Under the pieces are notes generated by a model, which made no database searches, was not told the origin of the DNA, and saw only the letters and a list, made by a program, of their open reading frames with translations. Of a stretch of DNA of 9,842 bases, positions 1 to 6,358 are shown piece by piece. Origin of the DNA: an uncultured Olsenella sp. GTDB taxonomy: Bacteria > Actinomycetota > Coriobacteriia > Coriobacteriales > Atopobiaceae. Each line of letters opens with the position of its first letter. The first letter of the stretch is position 1. The position numbers were made by a program, and so were the translations under genes. The stretch is taken from assembly GCA_947253595.1 (NCBI GenBank), contig CAMXZR010000062.1:1-9842 (forward strand). The letters run 5' to 3'.

Positions 1-53
1 GCGCTGCCTTCGCAAGGCAGAGGCCGAGGGTTCGAATCCCTTCATCTCCACCA
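1..53 (+). tRNA. tRNA-Ala(CGC), 5' end cut off by the window edge
   Basis: The anticodon arm is complete: stem CTGCC at 4-8, loop TTCGCAA at 9-15, stem GGCAG at 16-20, giving anticodon CGC at 11-13, which reads the alanine codon GCG. A 5-base variable loop (21-25), a T arm with TTCGAAT loop (26-42), the 3' acceptor strand (43-49), discriminator A at 50 and an encoded CCA at 51-53 follow. The base at tRNA position 70 (base 47) is T, as needed for the G3-U70 pair that marks alanine tRNAs, and A73 also fits. About 23 bases of the 5' half, including G3 and most of the D arm, lie outside the window. Confidence 0.93.
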
Positions 54-64
54 TGATCGCAGTC

Positions 65-92
65 GCCCGGGCCATCGAGGTCCGGGCTTTTT
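65..92 (+). terminator. intrinsic terminator of the tRNA-Ala gene
   Basis: The arms GCCCGGGCC (65-73) and GGTCCGGGC (79-87) form a 9-pair stem with one G-T wobble around the loop ATCGA. Five T residues (88-92) follow directly. The element starts 12 bases after the tRNA CCA. It is the only hairpin in the window with a full classical T-tract. Confidence 0.85.
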
Positions 93-165
93 GTATCGCA
101 TGCGTCCGCACGCCGTGCGACCACGTCACGTTCCGTCGCGACCGCGCGTGGCGCGTCCCCCGCAG

Positions 166-174
166 TGATAGAGT
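166..174 (+). promoter_or_regulatory. candidate extended -10 promoter of the radical SAM gene
   Basis: TGATAGAGT reads as an extended -10 (TG, one base, TAGAGT). No recognisable -35 lies 17 bases upstream. Transcription would start near 181, giving a leader of about 60 bases before the ATG at 241. The same kind of element lies ahead of pncB, argS and rho, which is the main reason for calling it. Confidence 0.4.
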
Positions 175-240
175 CACTGGGGTCGCCGCGCAGCGACCGC
201 CACCAGCCGACCGCCGCCGGCGGTGCCAGGAAGGACGCCC

Positions 241-1179
241 ATGGAACTCTCGCCCGAAGCATACGAGAGCTGCGAGCTCTGCCCTCGCAGCTGCCATGCC
301 GCCCGCGCGGGTGGCAGGCCGGGGTTCTGCGGCGCGACCTCCGTCCTGCGCATCGCCCGCGCCGCCCTCCACTACTGGGAGGAGCCGCCCATCTCGGGGG
401 AGGCGGGCTCTGGTGCCATCTTCTTCACGGGATGCCCTCTGCGCTGCGTCTTCTGCCAGAACCACCAGATCTCGCAGGAGGGCTTCGGCCCCGAGGTCTC
501 GACGTCGCGTCTCGCCCAGATGATGCTCGAGCTGCAGGCGCAGGGCGCCCTCAACGTCAACCTGGTGACGCCCCTGCACTTTGCGCCTCACGTCAGGGAG
601 GCCGTCGGACTTGCCCGAGACTCCGGCATGACGCTCCCCATCGTGTGCAACACGAGCGGCTACGAGCTAGCCTCGGTCGTCGAGCAGATGTCCGACGTCG
701 TGGACGTGTGGCTCACCGACTTCAAGTACGCCTCGGCAGAGCTCGCCCGCGACCTCTCGGGCGCGCCGGACTACCCCGAGGTTGCCTCCGCCGCGCTTGG
801 GGCCATGCTGAGTTCACTGCGCTCCCACGGAGGCCGCGCCGTGGGTCCAGACGGACGCATGCTCCGCGGCATCGTGGTGCGTCACCTGGTCATGCCCGGG
901 CATGTGGACGACTCGCTCTCTGTGCTCGGCCGCGTGTGGCGAATCTGCGGAAACGAGGCGGACCTCAGCGTGATGAACCAATACACGCCCAACGAGCGCT
1001 GCCGTCGCCTGGGCGGCGACCTGGCCCGCTCCCTCGGTGACGACGAGTACGAGGCGGTGCTGGACCATGCCGACGACCTGGGCTTCGAGCGCCTGTGGTG
1101 GCAGCAGGGCGGAACGGTGTCGGAAAGCTTCGTGCCCGGCTTCGACGCGACGGGGGTCCGGGGCCCGGAGCTTGGCTAG
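241..1179 (+). CDS. PflX-like radical SAM protein (COG1313 type), target unknown
   Basis: A 312-residue protein resembling the uncharacterised radical SAM family related to pyruvate formate-lyase activating enzymes. The SAM-cleaving [4Fe-4S] site is the C-x3-C-x2-C motif C65, C69, C72, inside the family signature FFTGCPLRCVFCQN and preceded by EPPISG. An N-terminal cysteine group (C11, C14, C18, C30; ELCPRSC, then PGFCG) is also typical of this family and may hold a second metal site. The ATG at 241 is preferred over the in-frame GTG at 223 because AGGAAGGA at 228-235 sits 5 bases before it. Such enzymes usually make a protein-based or substrate radical, but no glycyl radical enzyme or other partner is next to it, so its substrate cannot be named. 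A terminator hairpin follows at 1216, so it is probably transcribed alone. The family call is firm; the function is open. Confidence 0.88.
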   Translation: MELSPEAYESCELCPRSCHAARAGGRPGFCGATSVLRIARAALHYWEEPPISGEAGSGAIFFTGCPLRCVFCQNHQISQEGFGPEVSTSRLAQMMLELQAQGALNVNLVTPLHFAPHVREAVGLARDSGMTLPIVCNTSGYELASVVEQMSDVVDVWLTDFKYASAELARDLSGAPDYPEVASAALGAMLSSLRSHGGRAVGPDGRMLRGIVVRHLVMPGHVDDSLSVLGRVWRICGNEADLSVMNQYTPNERCRRLGGDLARSLGDDEYEAVLDHADDLGFERLWWQQGGTVSESFVPGFDATGVRGPELG

Positions 1180-1215
1180 GGGAGATGGACGCGTCCGCTC
1201 GTCGGGCGGTTCCCG

Positions 1216-1236
1216 GCGCGGCTCATGCCGCGCTTT
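1216..1236 (+). terminator. likely intrinsic terminator of the radical SAM gene
   Basis: A perfect 7-pair GC stem, GCGCGGC (1216-1222) and GCCGCGC (1227-1233), closes a TCAT loop and is followed by TTT. The T-tract is short, so the call is moderate. It lies 36 bases after the stop codon of the radical SAM gene. Confidence 0.5.
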
Positions 1237-1239
1237 ACG

Positions 1240-1245
1240 GATAAT
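1240..1245 (+). promoter_or_regulatory. weak -10-like element ahead of the small membrane protein
   Basis: GATAAT matches the -10 consensus at five of six bases, just after the terminator hairpin. No -35 or TG extension is visible. A start near 1252 would give a leader of about 75 bases before the ATG at 1327. This is a weak call based on position and one hexamer. Confidence 0.25.
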
Positions 1246-1326
1246 GTCACGCGAGGGCGAGCGCGGCAGGCACGGCGCGGTCGACGAAGGCGACGAGTGC
1301 GGCGAGTGTCGCAGGACGGGGGAGAC

Positions 1327-1647
1327 ATGCCAGGACGGGACGAGGGGCTCTCTGCCGAGGAGCGGGCCGAGCTCGAGGCGCTGCGCGCCGAGCGCGACCG
1401 CAGGCAGGCGGGGGAGCGGGCGCGCCAGGAGCGCGAGGAGCTGGAGCGCCTCAAGGCCCAGCGCGAGCGTGCCGAGCGCGAGGCGGCGAAGGACGAGCAC
1501 GCCCGCGAGCTGCGCGAGCGCAACGCTCGCGCCATGGAGCCGGGCGAGGACCTGAGCATGCCCAGGGCCCAGAGGTACGTGCTCGCCGTCCTGGGCCTCC
1601 TGGTGCTGGCCATCGTCCTCGTGATGGCCCTGGGCGCAGGGAGGTAG
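1327..1647 (+). CDS. small charged coiled-coil protein with C-terminal membrane anchor, function unknown
   Basis: A 106-residue protein I do not recognise as a named family. Residues about 10-68 are almost entirely R, E, A, L, Q and K in heptad-like order and should form one long charged helix or coiled coil. A short linker (about 69-83) leads to one hydrophobic segment, about residues 84-102 (LAVLGLLVLAIVLVMAL), ending four residues before the C-terminus. The layout is that of a tail-anchored membrane protein with a cytoplasmic coiled coil; there is no signal peptide. The ATG at 1327 is chosen because AGGACGGGGGAG lies just upstream. The frame is open back to 1225, but that stretch is an arginine run behind a terminator hairpin and reads like non-coding GC-rich DNA. 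It sits alone between two larger genes. It is probably real; its role could be structural or scaffold-like, but that is a guess. Confidence 0.7.
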   Translation: MPGRDEGLSAEERAELEALRAERDRRQAGERARQEREELERLKAQRERAEREAAKDEHARELRERNARAMEPGEDLSMPRAQRYVLAVLGLLVLAIVLVMALGAGR

Positions 1648-1652
1648 GGTAG

Positions 1653-1696
1653 GGGGCCAGCGGCCCCGCGCCACGCGACGCCCGGCCTTGCGTGGC
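1653..1696. other. two adjacent GC hairpins after the small membrane protein gene
   Basis: GGGGCC (1653-1658) and GGCCCC (1662-1667) form a 6-pair stem with loop AGC. GCCACGC (1670-1676) and GCGTGGC (1690-1696) form a 7-pair stem with a 13-base loop. They begin 5 bases after the stop codon, where a terminator would be expected, but neither is followed by a T-tract. They may be 3' end structures of a factor-dependent terminator. Confidence 0.4.
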
Positions 1697-1717
1697 CGCA
1701 TCTGGTGCCGTCGCTCG

Positions 1718-1726
1718 TGCTACGCT
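1718..1726 (+). promoter_or_regulatory. candidate extended -10 promoter of pncB
   Basis: TGCTACGCT is a TGn extended -10 with hexamer TACGCT (1721-1726). No good -35 is seen at normal spacing. The start would fall near 1733, with a leader of about 60 bases to the ATG at 1794. It shares the TGCTA core with the elements ahead of argS and rho. Confidence 0.45.
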
Positions 1727-1793
1727 GGGGCAGTCATAGGAACGCGGTTCCGTCGCGGGGCCGCGTCGCGTGCGAGCAGAGGGGATTCCACCC

Positions 1794-3275
1794 ATGGCCC
1801 TGACCGACGGCACAAAGCCCACCGACGTCTCGCTGAACATCGACCTCTACGAGCTGACCATGGCCCAGGGGTTCTGGGAGTCCGGCCTCATGGACGCGGA
1901 GGGGTGCTTCAACGTGTTCTTCCGCGAGAACCCCTTCGACGGCGGGTTTGCCGTGGCCTGCGGGATGGGCCAGATTCCGGACCTCGTGCGCAACTTCCGC
2001 TTCGATGACGACGCGGTGGAGTACCTCGCCGGCGTCCAGGCGCCGGGCGGCGGCCCCATGTTCAAGCGAGGCTTCCTCGGCTACCTGCGTGACTTCAGCA
2101 TGCGCGCCTCGGTCTGGGCCGTGCCCGAGGGCGAACTGGTCTTCCCGCGTGAGCCCATGGTCCGTGTCCAGGGCCCCATCATCGACTGCCAGCTGCTCGA
2201 GACCGCCCTGCTCAACCTGGTCAACTTCCAGACCCTCGTTGCCACCAAGGCCGCACGCGTGGTCCACGCGGCCGAGGGGCACCCCGTCTCGGATTTCGGC
2301 CTGAGGCGCGCCCAGGGGCCCGACGGCGGTCTGGCGGTGGCGCGCGCGTCCTACATCGGCGGCGCGGGGTCCACCTCCAACGTGCTGGCGGGCAAGGTCT
2401 ACGGCATCCCCGTCTTCGGCACGCACGCCCACTCCTGGGTCATGGCCTTCCCCAACGAGCTCGATGCCTTCCGTGCCTTTGCAAGGTCGAGCCCCAAGAA
2501 CTGTGTCCTCTTGCTCGACACCTATGACGTGCACCAGGGCATCAGGAACGCCATTGCCGTCGCCCAGGAGATGGAAGCGACGGGCGAGAGGCTCGCGGCG
2601 GTGCGCATCGACTCCGGTGACCTCGCCAAGCTCAGCAAGGAGGCCCGCGCGTCCTTTGACGCCGAGGGGCTGGACTACGTCAAGATATCGGTCTCGAACG
2701 ACCTCGACGAGTACACCATCCAGTCCCTGTTCGCCCAGGGGGCACCCATTGACTCCTTCGGCGTTGGCACGAAGCTCGCCACCTGCGACCCACAGCCATC
2801 GCTCGGCGGCGTCTACAAGCTCTCGGCCACGCGCCCTGGCGCAGGCGACCCCTGGGAGCCCGTCATCAAGCTGTCCGAGATGGCCTACAAGCGCACCATC
2901 CCGGGCGTGCAGTCGGTTCGACGCTTCTTCGACGCCTCTGGCTGCCCCGTGGGGGACATGATCTGCGACGAGTCCTCGAATGGCGAGCTGGGTAGCCAGA
3001 TGGTGGACGTCCTGGACGACCTCGCCTCCTACGACCTCACGGGCTTCGAGTCGCGCGAGCTCCTCGTGCAGCTCGTGGCAGACGGCGACCCGCTCCCTGC
3101 CGACGAGGGCATCGAGGTCGCCAAGGCGCGCTGCCGCGAGGCTCTCATGCGCTTGGACCCGGCGGTGAGGCGCTTCCTCAACCCGCAGGGATATCCCGTG
3201 GGCCTTGAGCTGGGCCTGGCGAGGCTCCGACGCGAGCTGGCGAGCCGCGAGCTCATGGGTTCGGGCCGCAAGTAG
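1794..3275 (+). CDS. pncB: nicotinate phosphoribosyltransferase
   Basis: A 493-residue cytoplasmic enzyme of the Preiss-Handler NAD salvage pathway. It joins nicotinate and PRPP to form nicotinate mononucleotide, with coupled ATP hydrolysis in this family. Family landmarks appear in order: the N-terminal signature DLYELTMAQ (17-25), FGLRRAQG (168-175), GTHAHS (209-214), in which H213 is the expected phosphorylated histidine, the PRPP-binding stretch VRIDSGDL (270-277), SNDLDE (301-306) and the glycine-rich phosphate loop FGVGTKL (322-328). Length and motif order are normal and no key residue is missing. The ATG at 1794 is chosen because AGAGGGGA (1778-1785) lies 8 bases upstream; an in-frame GTG at 1770 has no such site. 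No other NAD genes are nearby, so it is probably transcribed alone from the extended -10 at 1718. I see no clear repressor site. Confidence 0.96.
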   Translation: MALTDGTKPTDVSLNIDLYELTMAQGFWESGLMDAEGCFNVFFRENPFDGGFAVACGMGQIPDLVRNFRFDDDAVEYLAGVQAPGGGPMFKRGFLGYLRDFSMRASVWAVPEGELVFPREPMVRVQGPIIDCQLLETALLNLVNFQTLVATKAARVVHAAEGHPVSDFGLRRAQGPDGGLAVARASYIGGAGSTSNVLAGKVYGIPVFGTHAHSWVMAFPNELDAFRAFARSSPKNCVLLLDTYDVHQGIRNAIAVAQEMEATGERLAAVRIDSGDLAKLSKEARASFDAEGLDYVKISVSNDLDEYTIQSLFAQGAPIDSFGVGTKLATCDPQPSLGGVYKLSATRPGAGDPWEPVIKLSEMAYKRTIPGVQSVRRFFDASGCPVGDMICDESSNGELGSQMVDVLDDLASYDLTGFESRELLVQLVADGDPLPADEGIEVAKARCREALMRLDPAVRRFLNPQGYPVGLELGLARLRRELASRELMGSGRK

Positions 3276-3296
3276 CCGGCGCTACGGAGGGGGCCA

Positions 3297-3358
3297 GGCG
3301 AGAACTGCCGCATGTCCCTCTCGCCCGCGTCTCGCCGGGTCCGGTAGCCGGTCCCGGC
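3297..3358 (+). terminator. structured 3' region of pncB, possible terminator without U-tract
   Basis: GCCGGGTCCGG (3334-3344) and CCGGTCCCGGC (3348-3358) form a 10-pair hairpin with one T-T mismatch and loop TAG. Just upstream, GGCGAGA (3297-3303) can pair with either of two TCTCGCC copies (3319-3325 or 3330-3336). The second choice overlaps the left arm of the main hairpin, so the two folds exclude each other. No T-tract follows directly, though the DNA becomes AT-richer at 3371-3387. A terminator is the simplest reading. Confidence 0.4.
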
Positions 3359-3387
3359 GGACCAACGCGTCATTTGCACCATTTTAT

Positions 3388-3415
3388 GGAGCGGGGTCCC
3401 ATGGGGCCCCGCTCT
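3388..3415. other. strong GC hairpin directly upstream of the argS -10 element
   Basis: GAGCGGGG (3389-3396) pairs with CCCCGCTC (3407-3414), extended inward by three pairs around the loop CATG and outward by one G-T pair. It ends exactly where the TGCTAGACT promoter element begins and occupies the usual -35 region. It could end read-through from pncB or act on the DNA as a dyad site for a regulator. Neither side has a T-tract. Confidence 0.45.
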
Positions 3416-3423
3416 GCTAGACT
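3415..3423 (+). promoter_or_regulatory. candidate extended -10 promoter of argS
   Basis: TGCTAGACT is a TGn extended -10 with hexamer TAGACT (3418-3423). The -35 region is filled by a GC hairpin and has no consensus match. A start near 3430 gives a leader of about 50 bases, too short for a T-box. Confidence 0.45.
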
Positions 3424-3481
3424 CACCAGATAACTGTGCCCGCACATCAGCCATGGGACGAGACCGAAGAAGGAGTAACGC

Positions 3482-5326
3482 ATGCCCGAGACAATCGAGG
3501 AGCTTGTCAAGCAAGCAATCGCAGCCGCCCAGTCGGCTGGCAACCTGCCGGAGTTCGAGGTGGAGGACTGCGGCATGGAGCGACCTGCTGACTCCTCGAA
3601 CGGTGATTGGACGTCCACCGTCGCGATGCGTTCCGCCCGTCTCGCCCGCATGGCCCCCGCAAAGATCGCACAGGCCATCGTGGACGCCATGCCCCAGGAC
3701 CCCGCCATCGCAAAGGTCGAGGTCGCGGGCCCCGGCTTCATCAACTTCTACCTCAGTGCCGCCACTAGCAACGAGGTCTTCGACAGCGTCCGCAGGGCGG
3801 GTGCGGACTGGGGCAAGTGCAACGTGGGCGACGGCCTCAAGATGAACTACGAGTTCATCTCGGCCAACCCCACCGGGCCCCTGCACGTGGGCCATGGCCG
3901 CTGGGCGGCCCTCGGCGACTCCATGTGCAACGTCTTCGAGCACGCCAACTTCAAGGTCGACCGCGAGTACTACATCAACGACCACGGCTCCCAGATGGAC
4001 GTCTTCGGCGGCTCGGTCGTCATGCGCTACCTCCAGCTCTGCCAGGTCATGCGCGAGCAGGGCGTGGGTAGCCAAGAGGCCATGGAAGCCCTCCTCGCAG
4101 ACCGCGAGCGCTACGTCGACGACGAGACCGACGAGCATCCCGACCAGCACCCCTTCATGGACGCCTTCAACGAGGCCCTGGGCGGCAACTCCTACGGCGG
4201 CGACTACATCATCGAGATCGCACGCGAGTTCTTCGACACCGATGGCGACAAGTGGGTCGAGGCGGACGAGCAGGTCCGCGCCGACGAGTTCCGCGAGCGC
4301 GCCTACCAGGCCATGCTCGGCAGGATCAAGAGCACCTGCGACGAGGTCCGCTGCCCCTTCGACGTCTGGTTCTCCGAGCGCTCCCTCTACGTGAAGGACG
4401 AGAGCGGTACCTCCCAGGTCGACCGCGCCTTCGCCAAGCTCGAGGCCATGGGCCATCTCTACAAGACCGACGACGGCGCCCTGTGGTTCCGTTCCACCAC
4501 CTTCGGCGACGACAAGGACCGCGTCCTCATCAAGAGCAACGGCGAGTACACCTACTTCGCCTCTGACGTCGCCTACCACTGGAACAAGTTCCAGCGTGAC
4601 GACTACTCCATCGACCTCTGGGGTGCCGACCACCACGGCTACATCGCCCGCGTCACCAACGTCTGCGACGCCCTGGGCTATCCCGGACAGTTCGAGGTCG
4701 ACCTCGGCCAGTTCGTCAACCTCCTACGCAACGGCGAGCCCGTCCGCATGTCCAAGCGCCGCGGCACCATGGTCACCTTCCAGGAGCTCATCGACGAGGT
4801 CGGCGTAGACGCGACCCGCTACACCCTGGTCTCCAAGTCCTCCAACCAGACCATCGACTTCGACATCGAGGCGGTCAAGCAGAAGACCAACGCCAACCCC
4901 GTGTTCTACGTGCAGTACGCCCATGCGCGCATCTGCTCCATCCTGCGCAAGGCCGCCGGCGTCAGCGAGGAGGAGGCCAAGGAGCTGGGCATGGACGAGG
5001 TCGCCCGCCGCGCCATCGGCGAGGGCTACGACCTCTCGCTCCTGACCGACCCGACCGAGGCCGCTCTCGCGCGCAAGGTCTCCGAGTTCCCGGAACTCAT
5101 CGCCAGCTGCGCCCGCGACCGCGCGCCCTTCCGCCTCACGCACTTCTGCGAGGAGCTCGCCAGCAGCTATCACGGCTTCTACGCCAACTGCCAGGTGCTT
5201 CCCAGCGAGGGGCGTCCGGTGGACGCGGAGCTCTCTCGCGCGCGACTCGTGGCCTGCGACGCCGTGCGCGTGAACCTCGAGGTCGCCCTCAGGCTCATCG
5301 GCGTGTCCGCTCCGGACGTGATGTAG
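3482..5326 (+). CDS. argS: arginyl-tRNA synthetase
   Basis: A 614-residue class I aminoacyl-tRNA synthetase that charges tRNA-Arg with arginine using ATP, in the cytoplasm. The N-terminal ArgRS-specific domain covers about residues 1-95. The catalytic Rossmann fold follows, with ANPTGPLHVGHGRW carrying the HIGH motif as H135-V-G-H138, then YYINDHG (163-169), and the KMSKS loop as R-M-S-K-R-R-G around M423-S424-K425. The helical anticodon-binding DALR domain starts near FYVQYAHARI (475-484) and runs to the end. It is somewhat longer than the E. coli enzyme (577 residues); part of the extra length is an acidic stretch near residues 210-230. The start is fixed by AGGAG at 3471-3475, six bases before the ATG. 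Codon choice is very strongly C-ending, which suggests high expression. No clear terminator follows the stop codon, so some read-through toward the next gene is possible. Confidence 0.98.
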   Translation: MPETIEELVKQAIAAAQSAGNLPEFEVEDCGMERPADSSNGDWTSTVAMRSARLARMAPAKIAQAIVDAMPQDPAIAKVEVAGPGFINFYLSAATSNEVFDSVRRAGADWGKCNVGDGLKMNYEFISANPTGPLHVGHGRWAALGDSMCNVFEHANFKVDREYYINDHGSQMDVFGGSVVMRYLQLCQVMREQGVGSQEAMEALLADRERYVDDETDEHPDQHPFMDAFNEALGGNSYGGDYIIEIAREFFDTDGDKWVEADEQVRADEFRERAYQAMLGRIKSTCDEVRCPFDVWFSERSLYVKDESGTSQVDRAFAKLEAMGHLYKTDDGALWFRSTTFGDDKDRVLIKSNGEYTYFASDVAYHWNKFQRDDYSIDLWGADHHGYIARVTNVCDALGYPGQFEVDLGQFVNLLRNGEPVRMSKRRGTMVTFQELIDEVGVDATRYTLVSKSSNQTIDFDIEAVKQKTNANPVFYVQYAHARICSILRKAAGVSEEEAKELGMDEVARRAIGEGYDLSLLTDPTEAALARKVSEFPELIASCARDRAPFRLTHFCEELASSYHGFYANCQVLPSEGRPVDAELSRARLVACDAVRVNLEVALRLIGVSAPDVM

Positions 5327-5341
5327 GGCCCGAAGGCAACT

Positions 5342-5406
5342 TTGATTTCAGCATCATAAACAATTTATCGTATATGAGGCCTCGTCCCTTGCGATTGGTT
5401 TAGACT
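5342..5406 (+). promoter_or_regulatory. candidate promoter and operator region of the MarR-type gene
   Basis: This is an AT-rich island in a GC-rich window. TTGATT (5342-5347) and TATCGT (5366-5371), 18 bases apart, make a plausible sigma-70 promoter. Between them lies the perfect dyad ATAAA-CAA-TTTAT (5356-5368), overlapping the -10. A second palindrome, GAGGCCTC, lies at 5376-5383. A second -10-like hexamer, TAGACT, is at 5401-5406, identical to the one ahead of argS but without the TG extension. MarR-type proteins usually bind dyads over their own promoter, so this is a reasonable candidate operator. Binding is inferred. Confidence 0.4.
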
Positions 5407-5428
5407 GTCCAAGGACGTTGGTGCTAGC

Positions 5429-5460
5429 GGTGCCCCGTCGCGGCTCTGTGACGGGGCACC
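5429..5460 (+). other. stable leader hairpin just upstream of the MarR-type gene's ribosome binding site
   Basis: GGTGCCCCGTC (5429-5439) pairs perfectly with GACGGGGCACC (5450-5460), and two further inner pairs leave a 6-base loop. The hairpin ends 5 bases before the purine-rich AAGGGGGAGG (5466-5475) and has no T-tract, so it is not a standard terminator. It would lie in the 5' leader from either candidate promoter. It could stabilise the mRNA, affect initiation or bind a ligand or protein. Confidence 0.5.
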
Positions 5461-5487
5461 TTCGCAAGGGGGAGGTGCGGGCGCGCT

Positions 5488-6171
5488 GTGGTCCTACGTG
5501 AGTACCTGTCAATTCGACGTGCCTACAATCTGGTTCGTCAGGACGTCGAGTCCGCGCGGAGGCTCTCATTCGCGGAGTTTGCCATCCTCTGCCGGCTCTC
5601 CGTCATGGGGCAGAGCCTGAGGACCTCGGACATAGCCGAGTATCAGGGCTCCCTGAGGCCCACCATGACGCACCGAACAAAGCACCTCGGCGCTCTGGGC
5701 CTCCTCGCGCGCGAGAAGGGCGGGGTCGATCGCCGCAACGTGATCTGCTCCATCACCGACGAGGGGCGCAAGTACGTGGACGACCTCTGCGACGCCTGCC
5801 GCGAGGCCATTCCCAACGGCCAGTCCCTCTCGCGCACCTCCGGAGCGCGTGTCTGTCGCTATGTCGACGCCATGGGGTCCCTGACCTGCATGGCGGGCGA
5901 CCTTACGCTCCTGGGCCTCTATTCCGCCAAGGGCCAGCCGGTGAGCATCTCTCGGCTGGTGGAGATTCTGGGCCTTCTCCAGCCCACCGTGTCGATGTCC
6001 GTGGCCGCGCTGGTCGAGGAGGGGCTCGTGAGGCGCGAGGAGGATGAGGAGGGCGAAACGGGACGTACCTCTCCCGTGCTCCTCACCGACGAGGGCCGCA
6101 ACCGCGCGACTGCGCTGAACGGGCAGATCGAGCGGCTGATCGTGCATCGCCGCCCTCGCAAGTCCAAGTAG
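5488..6171 (+). CDS. transcriptional regulator with two MarR-type winged-helix units in one chain
   Basis: A 227-residue likely DNA-binding protein, longer than the usual MarR length of about 140-160. The chain repeats itself. Unit one (about 28-100) has GQ at 41-42, the recognition-helix residues PT at 58-59, GLL at 71-73, a charged wing and TDEGR at 90-94. Unit two (about 136-208) has GQ at 149-150, PT at 166-167, GLV at 179-181 and TDEGR at 200-204. The offset is a constant 108 residues until the wing, which is 2 longer in unit two. MarR proteins normally work as dimers, so this looks like a fused pseudo-dimer. The linker (about 101-134) contains four cysteines including C101, C104 and C123, and might sense redox state or metal. 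The start is GTG at 5488 with AAGGGGGAGG 12 bases upstream; no better in-frame start is visible. The targets are unknown; the gene's own promoter region is the best candidate. Confidence 0.82.
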   Translation: MVLREYLSIRRAYNLVRQDVESARRLSFAEFAILCRLSVMGQSLRTSDIAEYQGSLRPTMTHRTKHLGALGLLAREKGGVDRRNVICSITDEGRKYVDDLCDACREAIPNGQSLSRTSGARVCRYVDAMGSLTCMAGDLTLLGLYSAKGQPVSISRLVEILGLLQPTVSMSVAALVEEGLVRREEDEEGETGRTSPVLLTDEGRNRATALNGQIERLIVHRRPRKSK

Positions 6172-6314
6172 CGCCTCTGCGCGCAAGTGGGTTCGAGCGG
6201 CTGGCGGCAAAGGCTCGCCGGCCGTCCCGCTTTGGCGAGAGTGGCCGTTCGGGGTCGCTCGCGGGTTCGGTGACCATGCATTTTATTGATATCGCCCGCC
6301 ATTCGGCGCAGTCA
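6172..6314 (+). other. intergenic stretch with a GC hairpin after the MarR-type gene
   Basis: CGGCTGGCG (6198-6206) and CGCCGGCCG (6216-6224) form a 9-pair stem with one wobble and a 9-base loop. It lies 26 bases after the stop codon and is not followed by a T-tract. An AT-rich patch (6278-6292) precedes the rho promoter. A frame open from 6286 into rho is not used, because it starts upstream of the promoter and the rho ribosome binding site marks 6487 instead. Confidence 0.4.
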
Positions 6315-6323
6315 TGCTATAGT
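6315..6323 (+). promoter_or_regulatory. extended -10 promoter of rho
   Basis: TGCTATAGT is a near-consensus TGn extended -10 with hexamer TATAGT (6318-6323). No -35 is evident at 17 bases, as is common for extended -10 promoters. Transcription would start near 6330 and give a leader of about 157 bases before the rho ATG. Confidence 0.6.
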
Positions 6324-6358
6324 GCAGTTGTCCGGTGATGGCGCGAGCCTCGCCGCAG

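Noticed and set aside
1225..1326. N-terminal extension of the small membrane protein from 1225
   Set aside because: It would begin inside a terminator hairpin and encodes a run of arginines. The ATG at 1327 has a purine-rich site just upstream.
1688..1726. -35/-10 pair TTGCGT and TACGCT ahead of pncB, and TTGATA with TATAGT ahead of rho
   Set aside because: The spacings are 27 and 26 bases, too long for a sigma-70 type promoter. The extended -10 alone is the better reading.
3430..3481. T-box riboswitch upstream of argS
   Set aside because: The leader is only about 50 bases and has no T-box sequence or terminator/antiterminator pair.
3029..4636. Long - strand open frame opposite pncB and argS (535 codons)
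   Set aside because: It lies antisense to two genes with clear catalytic motifs, spans their boundary, and is Val/Ala/Gly/Asp-rich as expected for the mirror of C-ending codons in GC-rich DNA.
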